64,000 bases of DNA, from assembly GCA_016722525.1 (NCBI GenBank), contig JADKJB010000003.1:1-64000 (forward strand), written 5' to 3'. Shown here in pieces: positions 1-8,907 of this stretch. The notes beneath the pieces were generated by a model that was not told the DNA's origin, did not search any database, and worked only from the letters and a program-made list of their open reading frames with translations. The position numbers and the translations under genes were made by a program. Each line of letters starts with the position of its first letter. The stretch's first letter is position 1. This DNA comes from Bacteroidota bacterium. Lineage in GTDB: Bacteria > Bacteroidota > Bacteroidia > AKYH767-A > OLB10.

Positions 1-846
1 GGTGGAAACAGTACTGACTATGCCACTATAAAATATAATTCATCGGGTGCTCAGCAGTGGATTGCAAGATATAACGGACCGGGAAATAGTGCTGATCATG
101 CACATTCCTTGCAGTGGATAGCTCGGGTAATGTGTATGTAACAGGGAAGAGTAATGGAATCGGGCAGCTATTCCCTTCCGATTATGACTATGCTACCATA
201 AAGTATGATTCAACGGGTGTTCAGCATTGGGTCACACGATATATCGGACCCGGAAATGGAGATGATGTTGCATCTTCACTGGCATTGGACAGTTCGAGAA
301 ATGTGTATGTGACAGGTTATAGCTTGGGTAGCGGAACAGGTTTGGATTATGCCACCATAAAGTATGATTCAACGGGTGTTCAGCAGTGGATTGAAAGATA
401 TAACGGCCGGAAATGGAGATGATCTTGCATCTGCACTGGTTGTTTTCAGTCTCCCGACGTTGCCTACAACCACGCTTGCATTGGATGACTCGGGGAATGT
501 GTATGTCACTGGTCATAGTCTCGGAATCGGTTCAGAAGATGACTATGCCACCATAAAATATTCACAAAAGCCGGCTTCAGTTGGCATAGAAACAATACCT
601 GCTGAGATTTCTTTATTGCAACTATTTCTAACCCCGCAACCAACCAACTCACAATCGCTTTTAGGAAGCAAAACGGTAAAATGGAGTAACTATCGCTGAC
701 ATTACGGGAAAATGCTTTTCACAACAACAGCATATAAAACAAATAAGATAGAAATAAACACAAAAGATTTTCCTACCGGAATTTATGTTGTACAAATTCA
801 AACAGCAGATTTTATGGCAACAAAAAAACTTGTAGTTGAAAAATAA
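1..846 (+). pseudogene. 3' end of SBBP-repeat T9SS cargo gene, multiply frameshifted
   Basis: The gene enters from the left edge. It encodes tandem beta-propeller-type repeats (DYATIKYDSTGVQQW, then RYNGPGNGDD and NVYVTG), the same unit as the intact gene at 5829-8726. It ends in a T9SS sorting domain whose last residues are MATKKLVVEK. The product would be exported by T9SS and anchored at or released from the surface. Frame breaks, mostly one missing base, fall near 108, 410, 626, 670, 690 and 712. The missing bases can be restored by comparison with the intact paralogue (for example CATTCCTTGC for CATTCACTTGC). There is also an in-frame insertion of about 39 bp near 433-472, bordered by TGCACTGG and TGCATTGG. 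Either the gene has decayed or this part of the assembly is poorly polished. I am sure of the family but not of whether the gene is alive. Confidence 0.75.
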
Positions 847-876
847 ATTTAAATTAACAATTAAAAAATAAATCAA

Positions 877-1759
877 ATGAATATAAATCTACTGAAAAAT
901 CTCTCAACTTTCATCGTTACAGCAATGCTATTTTCCACAACTGCAAATGCACAGGTTGTTTATACGGATGTAATTCCGGATTCAACAATGAACTGTATAG
1001 GTAACGGCGGCATTCCTTGCACTAAGAACTATAATCTTGACCTGAATAATGACACGAATAATGATTTCATTTTAACAGCATTTCGCGTTGCTCCTCTCCA
1101 AATTGGTTTAGATAAATACAGCAATGTAACTGCCAGTCCATTAAATGGCAATGCTGTAAAAGATACTTTGGTTAATTCCATTAATGTTTCAATTCCTTTA
1201 CAATTTAATACTGTAATTGACAGCAACTTGTTATTAAACCAATCCTGGCAAACATCGGGATCACAAAGTTTGAAAAATGGTATTACGGTGGAAGTTCTTC
1301 TGATACAGTTTTGGGGCTATAGGATAGTTTAGCAGATTATTATTTAGGATTAAGAATATTGCAATCAGGACAAACATACTATGGTTGGGTGAGATTGCGC
1401 GTTGATCTTAACACCTTATTATGCCTCTGTTATTATAAGGGTATACTTACAACTCCAATCAGACCAACCCATCCTTGCCGGACAAACAACTGCCACGGAA
1501 TAATTGAAAACTCTTTTGCTTCATCAATAAATCTTTTCCCCAATCCAGCCACAAATCATCTCACTATCACTTTACCTAAAGCAAACAAGAAAGTTGAAAT
1601 AACTATCTACCGATATTACTAAAAAATAATTTACTCAACAACAGTAAGTGAAACACAAAAAGATAGAAGTGAACACTCAAGATTTTGCAGATAGAATTTA
1701 TGTGGTGAAAATTCAAACAGCAGATTTTATTGCAACGAAAAACTTGTTTTTAAAAATAA
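877..1759 (+). pseudogene. T9SS cargo protein, paralogue A, frameshifted
   Basis: The start is ATG at 877, followed by a signal peptide ending near ANAQ. The next 130 residues are intact: a secreted domain of unknown fold with DLNNDTNNDFILTAF (a possible calcium-binding DxNxD element) and SNLLLNQSWQTSG. The frame then breaks near 1290-1325, again near 1410-1480 and again near 1600-1650. The homologous pieces (DYYLGLRILQSGQTYYGWVR, LFPNPATNHLTI and the terminal ADFIATKNL) continue in other frames to about 1759. It is a close paralogue of the gene at 3102-3958, including some 30 bp upstream of the ATG, so the two arose by duplication. The function is unknown; it was presumably a surface or secreted protein of about 290 aa. 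Confidence 0.7.
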
Positions 1760-1787
1760 ATTTAAGACACTCTTAAAAAACAACAAA

Positions 1788-3071
1788 ATGAAAAAACATT
1801 TACTCACACTCATTTGCATCATGGTATAAACATAGCTAATGCGCAATGGACAACCGCCAATCTCTCTGGCAAGAAGTGGTTTAAGTGCTACCACAGTTGG
1901 CACCAAAGCTTTTTGCGGAGGAGAGGCTTTAACGTTAATTCCTCTTTAGTTGATATTTGTAACAGCACGGGTCTCTGGTCAACCACCAATCTCTGCAGCC
2001 AAGAAGTGGTTTAAGTGCTAACCGCAGTCAGCACCAAAGCTTTTTGCAGGAGGGTATGATGCTGGTCCTCTACTTAATTATTTTTCTGTAGTTGATATTT
2101 ATGACAACAGCACGGGTCTCTGGACAACCGCTAATCTCTCTGGTGCAAGAAGTGGTATAGGTGCTACTGCAGTCGGTACCAAAGTATTTTTTGCGGGTGG
2201 GGTTGGTGCTTCTGGTGTTTATTCTTCTGTAGTTGATATTTATGACAACAGCACGGGTCTCTGGACAACTGCCAATCTCTCTCAATCAAGAGCTGGTTTG
2301 GGTGCTACCGCAGTCGGCACCAAAGTTTTTTTTGCCGGAGGACAGTCGCTTAATGGTTTTAATTATTCTGTAGTTGATATTTATGACAACAGCACGGGTC
2401 TCTGGACAACCGCCAATCTCTCTGTAGCAAGAAGTGGTTTAAGTGCTACCACAGTCGGCACCAAAGCTTTTTTTGCGGGTGGTGGAGCTGTAGTTGATAT
2501 TTATGACAACAGCACGGGTCTTTGGACAACTGCCAATCTCTCTGTAGCAAGAGCTGATTTAAGTGCTACCGCAGTCGGTACCAAAGTGTTTTTTGCGGGT
2601 GGTAGTGCTGGTGGGCCGATTGGTCCTATTATATTTTTCTGTAGTTGATATTTATGACAACAGCACGGGTCTCTGGACAACCGACAATCTCTCTGTAGCA
2701 AGAGGCGTGAGTGCTACCGCAGTTGGCACCAAAGCTTTTTTTGCGGGTGGTGTTGGTAGTGGTTTTAATCCTTCTTCAGTTGTTGATATTTATGATAATA
2801 TAAGTACAGATATTAATGAGATGAACAAAAATGAAGTGATAATAGTATTTCCTAATCCTGCCACCAACCATCTCACCATTGCTTTTGGAAGCAACAACAA
2901 AAAGGTTGAAGTCGCCATAGCTGATATTACAGGAAAATAATTTACAAAACTGTAGCAACTAATTTTGAAAAAGTAGAAGTGGATACGAAAGATTTTCCAG
3001 CCGGAATTTATGCTGTGCAAATTCAAACAGCAGATTTTATTGCAACGAAAAAACTTGTAGTTGAAAAATAA
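1788..3071 (+). pseudogene. Kelch-like propeller T9SS cargo protein, frameshifted
   Basis: ATG at 1788 opens a hydrophobic leader (MKKHLLTLICIM) that breaks almost at once. The body consists of about seven near-identical units of the form YDNSTGLWTTANLSVARS, then GLSATTVGTKAFFAGG, typical of Kelch/galactose-oxidase-like beta-propeller blades. Blades are split between frames, with breaks near 1830, 1890, 2000-2060, 2640 and 2938. The tail encodes a T9SS sorting domain (VFPNPATNHLTI through TKKLVVEK) ending at 3071. The gene lies between paralogues A and B. The high DNA identity between blades would favour both slippage and misassembly. A secreted propeller is well supported; its ligand is unknown. 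Confidence 0.7.
1838..2790 (+). repeat. tandem DNA repeat encoding Kelch-like blades
   Basis: About seven copies of a roughly 110-150 bp unit lie head to tail. Each contains GACAACAGCACGGGTCTCTG and, about 60 bp later, GTCGGCACCAAAG. Unit length varies because a linker of variable length (GGTGGT followed by different residues) precedes each TTGATATTTATGAC. Synonymous positions are conserved between copies, so the expansion is recent. Confidence 0.75.
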
Positions 3072-3101
3072 ATTCAAATCAACAATTAAAAAATAAATCA
3101 A

Positions 3102-3958
3102 ATGAATATAAATCTACTAAAAAGCTTTCTACTTTCATCGTAACAGCAATGCTATTTCCACAACTGCAAATGCACAGATTGTTTATACGGATGTAGTTCC
3201 GGATTCAACAATGTTGGATAATTTTCCTATTGGACTAAATACAAAAAACTATAATCTTGATTTAGATAATAACGTGAATGATGATTTCATTTTAACAGCC
3301 TATTACGGCCCATCTATTTTGGGGGGAACTCCCAGCATGGTATATGCCAGTCCATTAAACGGCAATGCTCTAAAAGATACTTTGACTACCGGTAATGTTC
3401 CCATTCCTTTACAATTAAATGCCGTAATTGACAGTAACCTGTTATTACAACAATCCTGGCAAACATCGGGAAATCATACTTTGAGAGAATCGGGTGGTAT
3501 AGGGCCTGTCGGGCTATGGAATAATTTATCAGATTATTATTTAGGATTAAGATTATTACAATCAGGACAAACATACTATGGTTGGGTGAGATTACGTGTT
3601 GATGTAACACCGTCTTATGCATCTCTAATTGTAAAATTACGCATACAACTCCATTCCCAACCAATCCATCTTTGCCGGACAAACAACTGCCACAGGAATA
3701 AGTGAAAATGATTTTGCTTCATCAATAAATCTTTTTCCTAATCCTGCTAATGATAAACTCACTATCGCATTTGGAAGCATCAACAAAAAAGTTGAAGTCA
3801 ACATCACTGATATTACAGGAAAAGTAATTTACTCAACTATTGCAAGTGAAACACAAAAAATAGAAGTGAATACAAAAGATTTTGCAGCGGGAATTTATGT
3901 TGTGCAAATTCAGTCACCAGATTTTATTGGAACGAAAAAACTTATCATTGAAAAATAA
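3102..3958 (+). pseudogene. T9SS cargo protein, paralogue B, frameshifted
   Basis: This is the second copy of the family seen at 877-1759. ATG at 3102 starts the same leader, but two single-base losses (in the A-run near 3120 and the T-run near 3156) push the signal peptide out of frame. The core from 3211 to about 3650 is open and contains NYNLDLDNNVNDDFILTAY, QQSWQTSGNHTL and SDYYLGLRLLQSGQTYYGWV. Another break near 3640-3700 precedes an intact T9SS sorting domain (NLFPNPANDKLTIAFGS to TKKLIIEK, stop 3956-3958). Relative to paralogue A the core is better preserved. The fold is not one I recognise. With one base restored at each break it would be about 285 aa. Confidence 0.7.
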
Positions 3959-3987
3959 TTTAAGTCACGCATTACAAAATCAATAAA

Positions 3988-5724
3988 ATGAAAAAAACAA
4001 TTACATCGATTATTTTACTTGCTACAATAGGCTCGAGCCATGTTACAAATGCCCAATCACCCAACTGGCTGTGGGCAAAAGCAATGGGCGGAACAAGTAT
4101 CGATGTTGCGCAGTCCATAGCCGTTGACCCCGCAGGAAGTGGGGCTCTTTACACCACTGGCTATTTCACAGGAACAGTTGACTTTGACCCGGGCGCGGGA
4201 GTATTCAATTTAACTGCGGCTGGACTCTGGGACATTTTCATTTTCAAATTAGACGGTTCGGGCAATTTTGTATGGGCTAAAGCAATGGGAGGACCAGGTA
4301 ACCATGAGGGTGTGTCCATTGCTATTGACCCCGCAAGCGGGGCTATTTACACCACAGGTTTTTTCTCTGCAACAGTTGACTTTGACCCTGGCGTGGGAGT
4401 ATTCAATTTAACTTCGGCTGGAAGCGGTGACATTTTCATTTCCAAATTAGATGCTTCGGGCAATTTTGTTTGGGCAAAACAAATGGGCGGAATAGCTTAC
4501 GATAAGTGTTACTCCATCGCCATTGACACTGCAGGAAGCGGGGCTCTTTACACCACAGGTGTTTTCGAAGGAACAGCCGACTTTGACCCGGGCGTGGGAA
4601 CATTCAATTTAACTCCGGCTGGAAGCTCTGATATTTTCATTTCCAAATTAGACAGTACCGGCAATTTTGTTTGGGCAAAAAGAATGGGCGGAACAGATTT
4701 TGATTTTAGTTACTCCATATCCATTGACCCCGCAGGAAGCGGGGATGTTTACACCACAGGGCATTTCGAGGGAACAGCCGACTTTGACCCGGGTGCGGGA
4801 ACATTCAATTTAACTCCGGCTGGGCAGTATGAAATTTTCATTTCCAAATTAGACAGTTCTGGCAATTTTGTTTGGGCAAAACGAATAGGCGGAACAGGTA
4901 GAGATGTTGCTTACTCCATAACCATTGACCCCTCAGGAAGCGGGGATGTTTACACCACTGGCTATTTCACAGGAACAGCCGACTTTGACCCTGGCGCGGG
5001 AGTATTCAATTTAGCTGGGGCTGGATTTTTTGACATTTTCATTTCTAAATTAGACGCCTCTGGCAATTTTGTATGGGCAAAAGCAATGGGCGCAACAGGT
5101 TGGGATTATGGTCTGTCCATAGCCAGTGACCCCGCAGGAAGTGGGGCTGTTTACACCACAGGTTCTTTCATGGGAACAGCCGACTTTGACCCGGACGCGG
5201 GAGTATTCAATTTAACTGCGGCTGGAGGACCTGACATTTTCATCTCCAAATTAGACGCCTCTGGAAATTTTGTATGGGCAAAAGCAATGGGCGGAACAAG
5301 TGACGATTCCGGTAACTCCATAACTCTTGATGCTTCCGGGCATGTGCATGTGGCGGGAGATTTTGATAGTCCCACCATCTCGTTTGGCTCCATCACCTTA
5401 ACCAATGCAGGTGGCAAGGATATATTTATTGCCAGGTTAGATACAGCAATTATTACAGGAAATAATGAAATAGAAAATTCCGGTAAAGGTGTTTTGGTTT
5501 TCCCAAATCCTGTTACAAGCCATCTTACCGTTGCATTACCCGGCAACAGCAAAAAAACCGAAGTAACCATCACCGATATTACGGGAAAAATAATTTATAC
5601 AACCATTTCAGCAGGAACGCACAAAATAGAAGTAAACACGAATGATTTCGCAGAGGGAATTTATGTTGTGAAAATTCAAACAGCAGATTTTATTGCAACG
5701 AAAAAACTAATCGTGGAAAAATAA
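3988..5724 (+). CDS. SBBP-like repeat T9SS cargo protein, 578 aa
   Basis: An intact secreted protein. The signal peptide (MKKTITSIILLATIGSS...NAQ) is followed by six repeats of about 67 residues, each with SGNFVWAKAMGG, a DPAGSGALYTTGYF-like stretch and the acidic DFDPGAGVFNLT. Such repeats are predicted to form beta-propeller blades. A seventh, divergent repeat (DFDSPTISFGSITLTNAGG, about residues 455-480) belongs to the type found in the 557-aa protein at 8908-10581. The last 80 residues are a T9SS sorting domain (VFPNPVTSHLTVALPG ... TKKLIVEK). There are no catalytic motifs, and an adhesive or structural surface role is only inferred. It is the first intact gene of a three-gene paralogous set and shows no frame damage. 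Confidence 0.85.
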   Translation: MKKTITSIILLATIGSSHVTNAQSPNWLWAKAMGGTSIDVAQSIAVDPAGSGALYTTGYFTGTVDFDPGAGVFNLTAAGLWDIFIFKLDGSGNFVWAKAMGGPGNHEGVSIAIDPASGAIYTTGFFSATVDFDPGVGVFNLTSAGSGDIFISKLDASGNFVWAKQMGGIAYDKCYSIAIDTAGSGALYTTGVFEGTADFDPGVGTFNLTPAGSSDIFISKLDSTGNFVWAKRMGGTDFDFSYSISIDPAGSGDVYTTGHFEGTADFDPGAGTFNLTPAGQYEIFISKLDSSGNFVWAKRIGGTGRDVAYSITIDPSGSGDVYTTGYFTGTADFDPGAGVFNLAGAGFFDIFISKLDASGNFVWAKAMGATGWDYGLSIASDPAGSGAVYTTGSFMGTADFDPDAGVFNLTAAGGPDIFISKLDASGNFVWAKAMGGTSDDSGNSITLDASGHVHVAGDFDSPTISFGSITLTNAGGKDIFIARLDTAIITGNNEIENSGKGVLVFPNPVTSHLTVALPGNSKKTEVTITDITGKIIYTTISAGTHKIEVNTNDFAEGIYVVKIQTADFIATKKLIVEK

Positions 5725-5771
5725 AGTTAGTTTGTGATTTAACGTTAAACAAAAATAATGGTATGCTGACT

Positions 5772-5786
5772 TGCCTACCGCAGGCA
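5772..5786. repeat. short GC-rich palindrome
   Basis: TGCCT-ACCGC-AGGCA forms a small perfect 5-bp stem in an AT-rich gap between two cargo genes. It resembles the dispersed TGCCTnCCGnAGGCA elements common in intergenic DNA of Bacteroidota. There is no T-tract after it, so it is a poor terminator candidate. Confidence 0.45.
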
Positions 5787-5828
5787 GGAAACTGATCAGG
5801 ACATTCAAATAAATTAAATTCGAAAAAT

Positions 5829-8726
5829 ATGAAATCAAAAATTACTTTACTCGCATCAGCAATATTGCTGATTGCAAACATTACTTTTTCAACTGTTTCT
5901 CTTGCACAGGTAACACAGGAATGGGCATCAAGATATAACGGACCCGGAAGTGCTGATGATCACGCACGTTCAATTGTAATGGACGGCTCGGGTAATGTGT
6001 ATGTAACAGGTTACAGTGCGGGATACGGAAATTCTGACTATTCCACAATAAAATATGATGCACTGGGTGCCCAGCAGTGGGTAGCAATATACAGCGGACC
6101 GGGAAATGGCAATGATGCAGCGTCTTCAATTGTAGTGGATGGCATGGGGAATGTTTATGTGACCGGAAATAGTTTGGGTAACGGAACCGGTACCGACTAT
6201 GCTACCATAAAATATAATTCATCCGGTGTGGAGCAGTGGGTAGCAAGATATAACGGTCCCGGAAATGGAAGTGATGGTGCCACTTCTATCGCAGTGGACG
6301 GTTCGGGAAATGTGTATGTGACAGGCGGGAGTATGGGAAGCGGAACAAGTGGTGACTATGCCACCATAAAATATGATCCGATGGGTGTTGAGCAATGGGC
6401 AGCAAGATATAATGGACCTCAAGGTGGTCAGGATGGTGCAACTTCACTCAAAGTAGACAGCTTGGGAAATGTGTATGTGACCGGAACGATTCAGGCACAA
6501 GGAGTAAGTAGTGACTATGCCACAGTAAAATATAATTCAATGGGTGTTGAACAGTGGGCTGTACAATATAACGGACCACAGGGTTATATTGATAATGCAA
6601 CTTCAATCGCAGTAGATGACTTCGGGAATACTTATGTGACAGGCAACAGCAGAGGAACCGGAACAGTTGACGACTATGCAACCATAAAGTATAATTCATC
6701 GGGTGTTGAGCAGTGGGTAGCAAGATATAATGGACCGGGAAATGGAAGTGATGTTGCATATTCACTCGCAGTGGACGACTCAGGCAATGTGTTTGTAACA
6801 GGCAGGAGTACGGGAAGTGGAACGGGCTATGACTATGCCACCATAAAATATAATTCATCAGGTGTTCAGCAATGGGCGTCAAGATATAACGGAATTGGAA
6901 ATAGTAATGATGAAGCATATTCACTCACAGTGGATGGCTCTGGTAATGTGTACGTGACAGGCAAAAGTGCGGGAGGCGGAACAGCTGTAGATTACGCCAC
7001 CATAAAATATAATTCGTTGGGTGTTCAGCAATGGGCGTCAAGATATAACGGAACGGGAAATGATGGTGATGCTGCATTTTCACTTGCATTGGATGGTTTA
7101 GGAAATGTGTTTGTGACTGGGGAGAGCGATGGAGTAGGAACACTTTCTGACTATGCCACCATAAAATATGATTCAACGGGTATTCTGCAGTGGGTAACAA
7201 TATATGACGGAAATGGAAGTGCTGCTGATGGTGCAAGTTCACTCGCAGTGGATAATATGGGGAATGTATATGTTACAGGTGAAAGTTGGGGAGGAGTAAC
7301 GGGCCTTGATTATGCCACCATAAAATATAATGCATCGGGTATTCAACAGTGGGTTGCAAGATATGACGGACCGGGAAATGGGTGGGATCATGCATCGTCA
7401 ATTGCAGTAGATGGTTCGGGCAATGTGTATGTGACAGGATATAGTACCGGAAACGGAACGTATTTAGACTATGCCACCATAAAGTATGATCCCTCCGGTG
7501 TTCAGCAATGGGTAGCCAGATATAACGGATCGGGAAATGACAATGATTTTGCATTTTCACTAACTGTGGACGGCTCGGGCAATGTGTATGTGACAGGTAG
7601 GATGCGAGGAGGACCCGGAACAAGTGATGACTATGCCACCATAAAATATAATTCATCGGGAGTTCAGCAGTGGGTTAAAATTTATAACGGACCGGGAAAT
7701 GATAATGATGATGCACGTGCAGTCGCGGTTGACAACGCAGGGAATGTGTATGTAACAGGTGGGAGTGCTCAAAGCGGAACAGCCTGGAGGGACTATGCAA
7801 CTATAAAATATAATTCATTGGGTGTTCAGCAGTGGGTAAAAAGATATAACGGACAGGCAAATTTTGATGATTTTGCAACTTCACTTGCAGTAGACACCTC
7901 CGGAAATGTGTATGTGACAGGTTTTAGTGTAGGAACCGGAACAAATAATGACTATGCCACAATAAAATATAATTCAATGGGCGACACACTATGGATTGAA
8001 AGATATAACGGACCGGGAAACTATATCGATGAAGCACGTTCAGTCTCAGTGGACGGCACAGGGAATGTGTATGTGACAGGCAAGAGTCTTGGAAATGGAA
8101 CAGGTGACGACTATGCTACTATAAAATATGATTCAACAGGTGTTGAGCAATGGGTTGAAAGATATAACGGACCTGGAAATGGTAGTGATGGTGCATCTAA
8201 ACTTGTAATTGACAACTCGGGTAATGTGTATGTAACAGGTTCAAGTGCCGGAAGCGGAACAGGTAATGACTTTGCCACCATAAAGTATGATGCATCAGGG
8301 GTTGAATTATGGGTTGAAAGATATAACGGACCGGCTAATGGTAGTGATGGAGCATCATCTATTGCATTGGACGGCATGGGGAATGTGTATGTGACAGGGG
8401 GAAGTTTTGGAGGCCCCACTGCTAATGACTATGCCACAATAAAATATTCGCAGCCGTTAGGTATACCAACATTAACTTCTGTGATTTCTTTATTTCAACT
8501 TTTTCCTAATCCTGCCACTAACACTTTTACCATCGCCTTAAGTAGCATTAGCAAAAAAGTTCATGTTACAATCGCTGACATTACAGGAAAAGTAATTTAC
8601 TCAACAACCGCAAGTGAAATACAGCAGGTAGAAGTGAATACAAATGATTTTGCAGCCGGAGTTTATGTTGTTCAAATTCAAACAGGAGATTTTATTGCAA
8701 CGAAAAAATTGGTCATTGAAAAGTAA
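5829..8726 (+). CDS. large SBBP-repeat T9SS cargo protein, 965 aa
   Basis: An intact secreted protein. The signal peptide (MKSKITLLASAILLIANITF...LAQ) leads into about 16 repeats of roughly 53 residues with the consensus RYNGPGNGSDGATS, AVDGSGNVYVTG, then DYATIKYNSSGVQQW. This is the SBBP (beta-propeller) repeat pattern; 16 units could make two or more propellers or a solenoid. The C-terminus is a T9SS sorting domain (LFPNPATNTFTIAL ... TKKLVIEK). Repeats are very similar at DNA level, which makes recombination between units likely, and the broken gene at 1-846 shares the same unit. No enzyme motif is visible. Role inferred: surface or matrix protein. The start at 5829 is fixed by the signal peptide. 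Confidence 0.88.
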   Translation: MKSKITLLASAILLIANITFSTVSLAQVTQEWASRYNGPGSADDHARSIVMDGSGNVYVTGYSAGYGNSDYSTIKYDALGAQQWVAIYSGPGNGNDAASSIVVDGMGNVYVTGNSLGNGTGTDYATIKYNSSGVEQWVARYNGPGNGSDGATSIAVDGSGNVYVTGGSMGSGTSGDYATIKYDPMGVEQWAARYNGPQGGQDGATSLKVDSLGNVYVTGTIQAQGVSSDYATVKYNSMGVEQWAVQYNGPQGYIDNATSIAVDDFGNTYVTGNSRGTGTVDDYATIKYNSSGVEQWVARYNGPGNGSDVAYSLAVDDSGNVFVTGRSTGSGTGYDYATIKYNSSGVQQWASRYNGIGNSNDEAYSLTVDGSGNVYVTGKSAGGGTAVDYATIKYNSLGVQQWASRYNGTGNDGDAAFSLALDGLGNVFVTGESDGVGTLSDYATIKYDSTGILQWVTIYDGNGSAADGASSLAVDNMGNVYVTGESWGGVTGLDYATIKYNASGIQQWVARYDGPGNGWDHASSIAVDGSGNVYVTGYSTGNGTYLDYATIKYDPSGVQQWVARYNGSGNDNDFAFSLTVDGSGNVYVTGRMRGGPGTSDDYATIKYNSSGVQQWVKIYNGPGNDNDDARAVAVDNAGNVYVTGGSAQSGTAWRDYATIKYNSLGVQQWVKRYNGQANFDDFATSLAVDTSGNVYVTGFSVGTGTNNDYATIKYNSMGDTLWIERYNGPGNYIDEARSVSVDGTGNVYVTGKSLGNGTGDDYATIKYDSTGVEQWVERYNGPGNGSDGASKLVIDNSGNVYVTGSSAGSGTGNDFATIKYDASGVELWVERYNGPANGSDGASSIALDGMGNVYVTGGSFGGPTANDYATIKYSQPLGIPTLTSVISLFQLFPNPATNTFTIALSSISKKVHVTIADITGKVIYSTTASEIQQVEVNTNDFAAGVYVVQIQTGDFIATKKLVIEK

Positions 8727-8735
8727 ATTGTGTCC

Positions 8736-8819
8736 ATGGTTCGCGGGGACGCGAACCATCTCATATAACTAAACCCCACTTATTTCTATAATACCTTTGG
8801 TTCGCGTCCTCGCGAACCA
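8736..8819. repeat. pair of GC-rich palindromes (GGTTCGCG/CGCGAACC family)
   Basis: There are two hairpins in the gap after the 965-aa gene. The first (8736-8759) has a perfect 10-bp stem ATGGTTCGCG/CGCGAACCAT with loop GGGA. The second (8798-8819) has a 9-bp stem TGGTTCGCG/CGCGAACCA with loop TCCT. Their base composition contrasts sharply with the AT-rich flanks. The same element recurs at 10586-10607 and 10706-10729, so it is a dispersed REP-like element and not a gene-specific terminator, although it could still act as one. Confidence 0.75.
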
Positions 8820-8907
8820 GGGACAAAACGAAATAACTTGTTATTCAAAAATAAAGTTGGTATGTAAATGAACTACACGTCTTCATACTAAAAAACCAAA
8901 AAATCAA

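Noticed and set aside
5772..5786. Palindrome as a terminator for the 578-aa gene
   Set aside because: The 5-bp stem is short and no T-tract follows.
6448..7656. Long antisense frames opposite the 965-aa gene
   Set aside because: They mirror the SBBP repeat in the opposite strand, have repetitive low-quality composition and no independent start or family.
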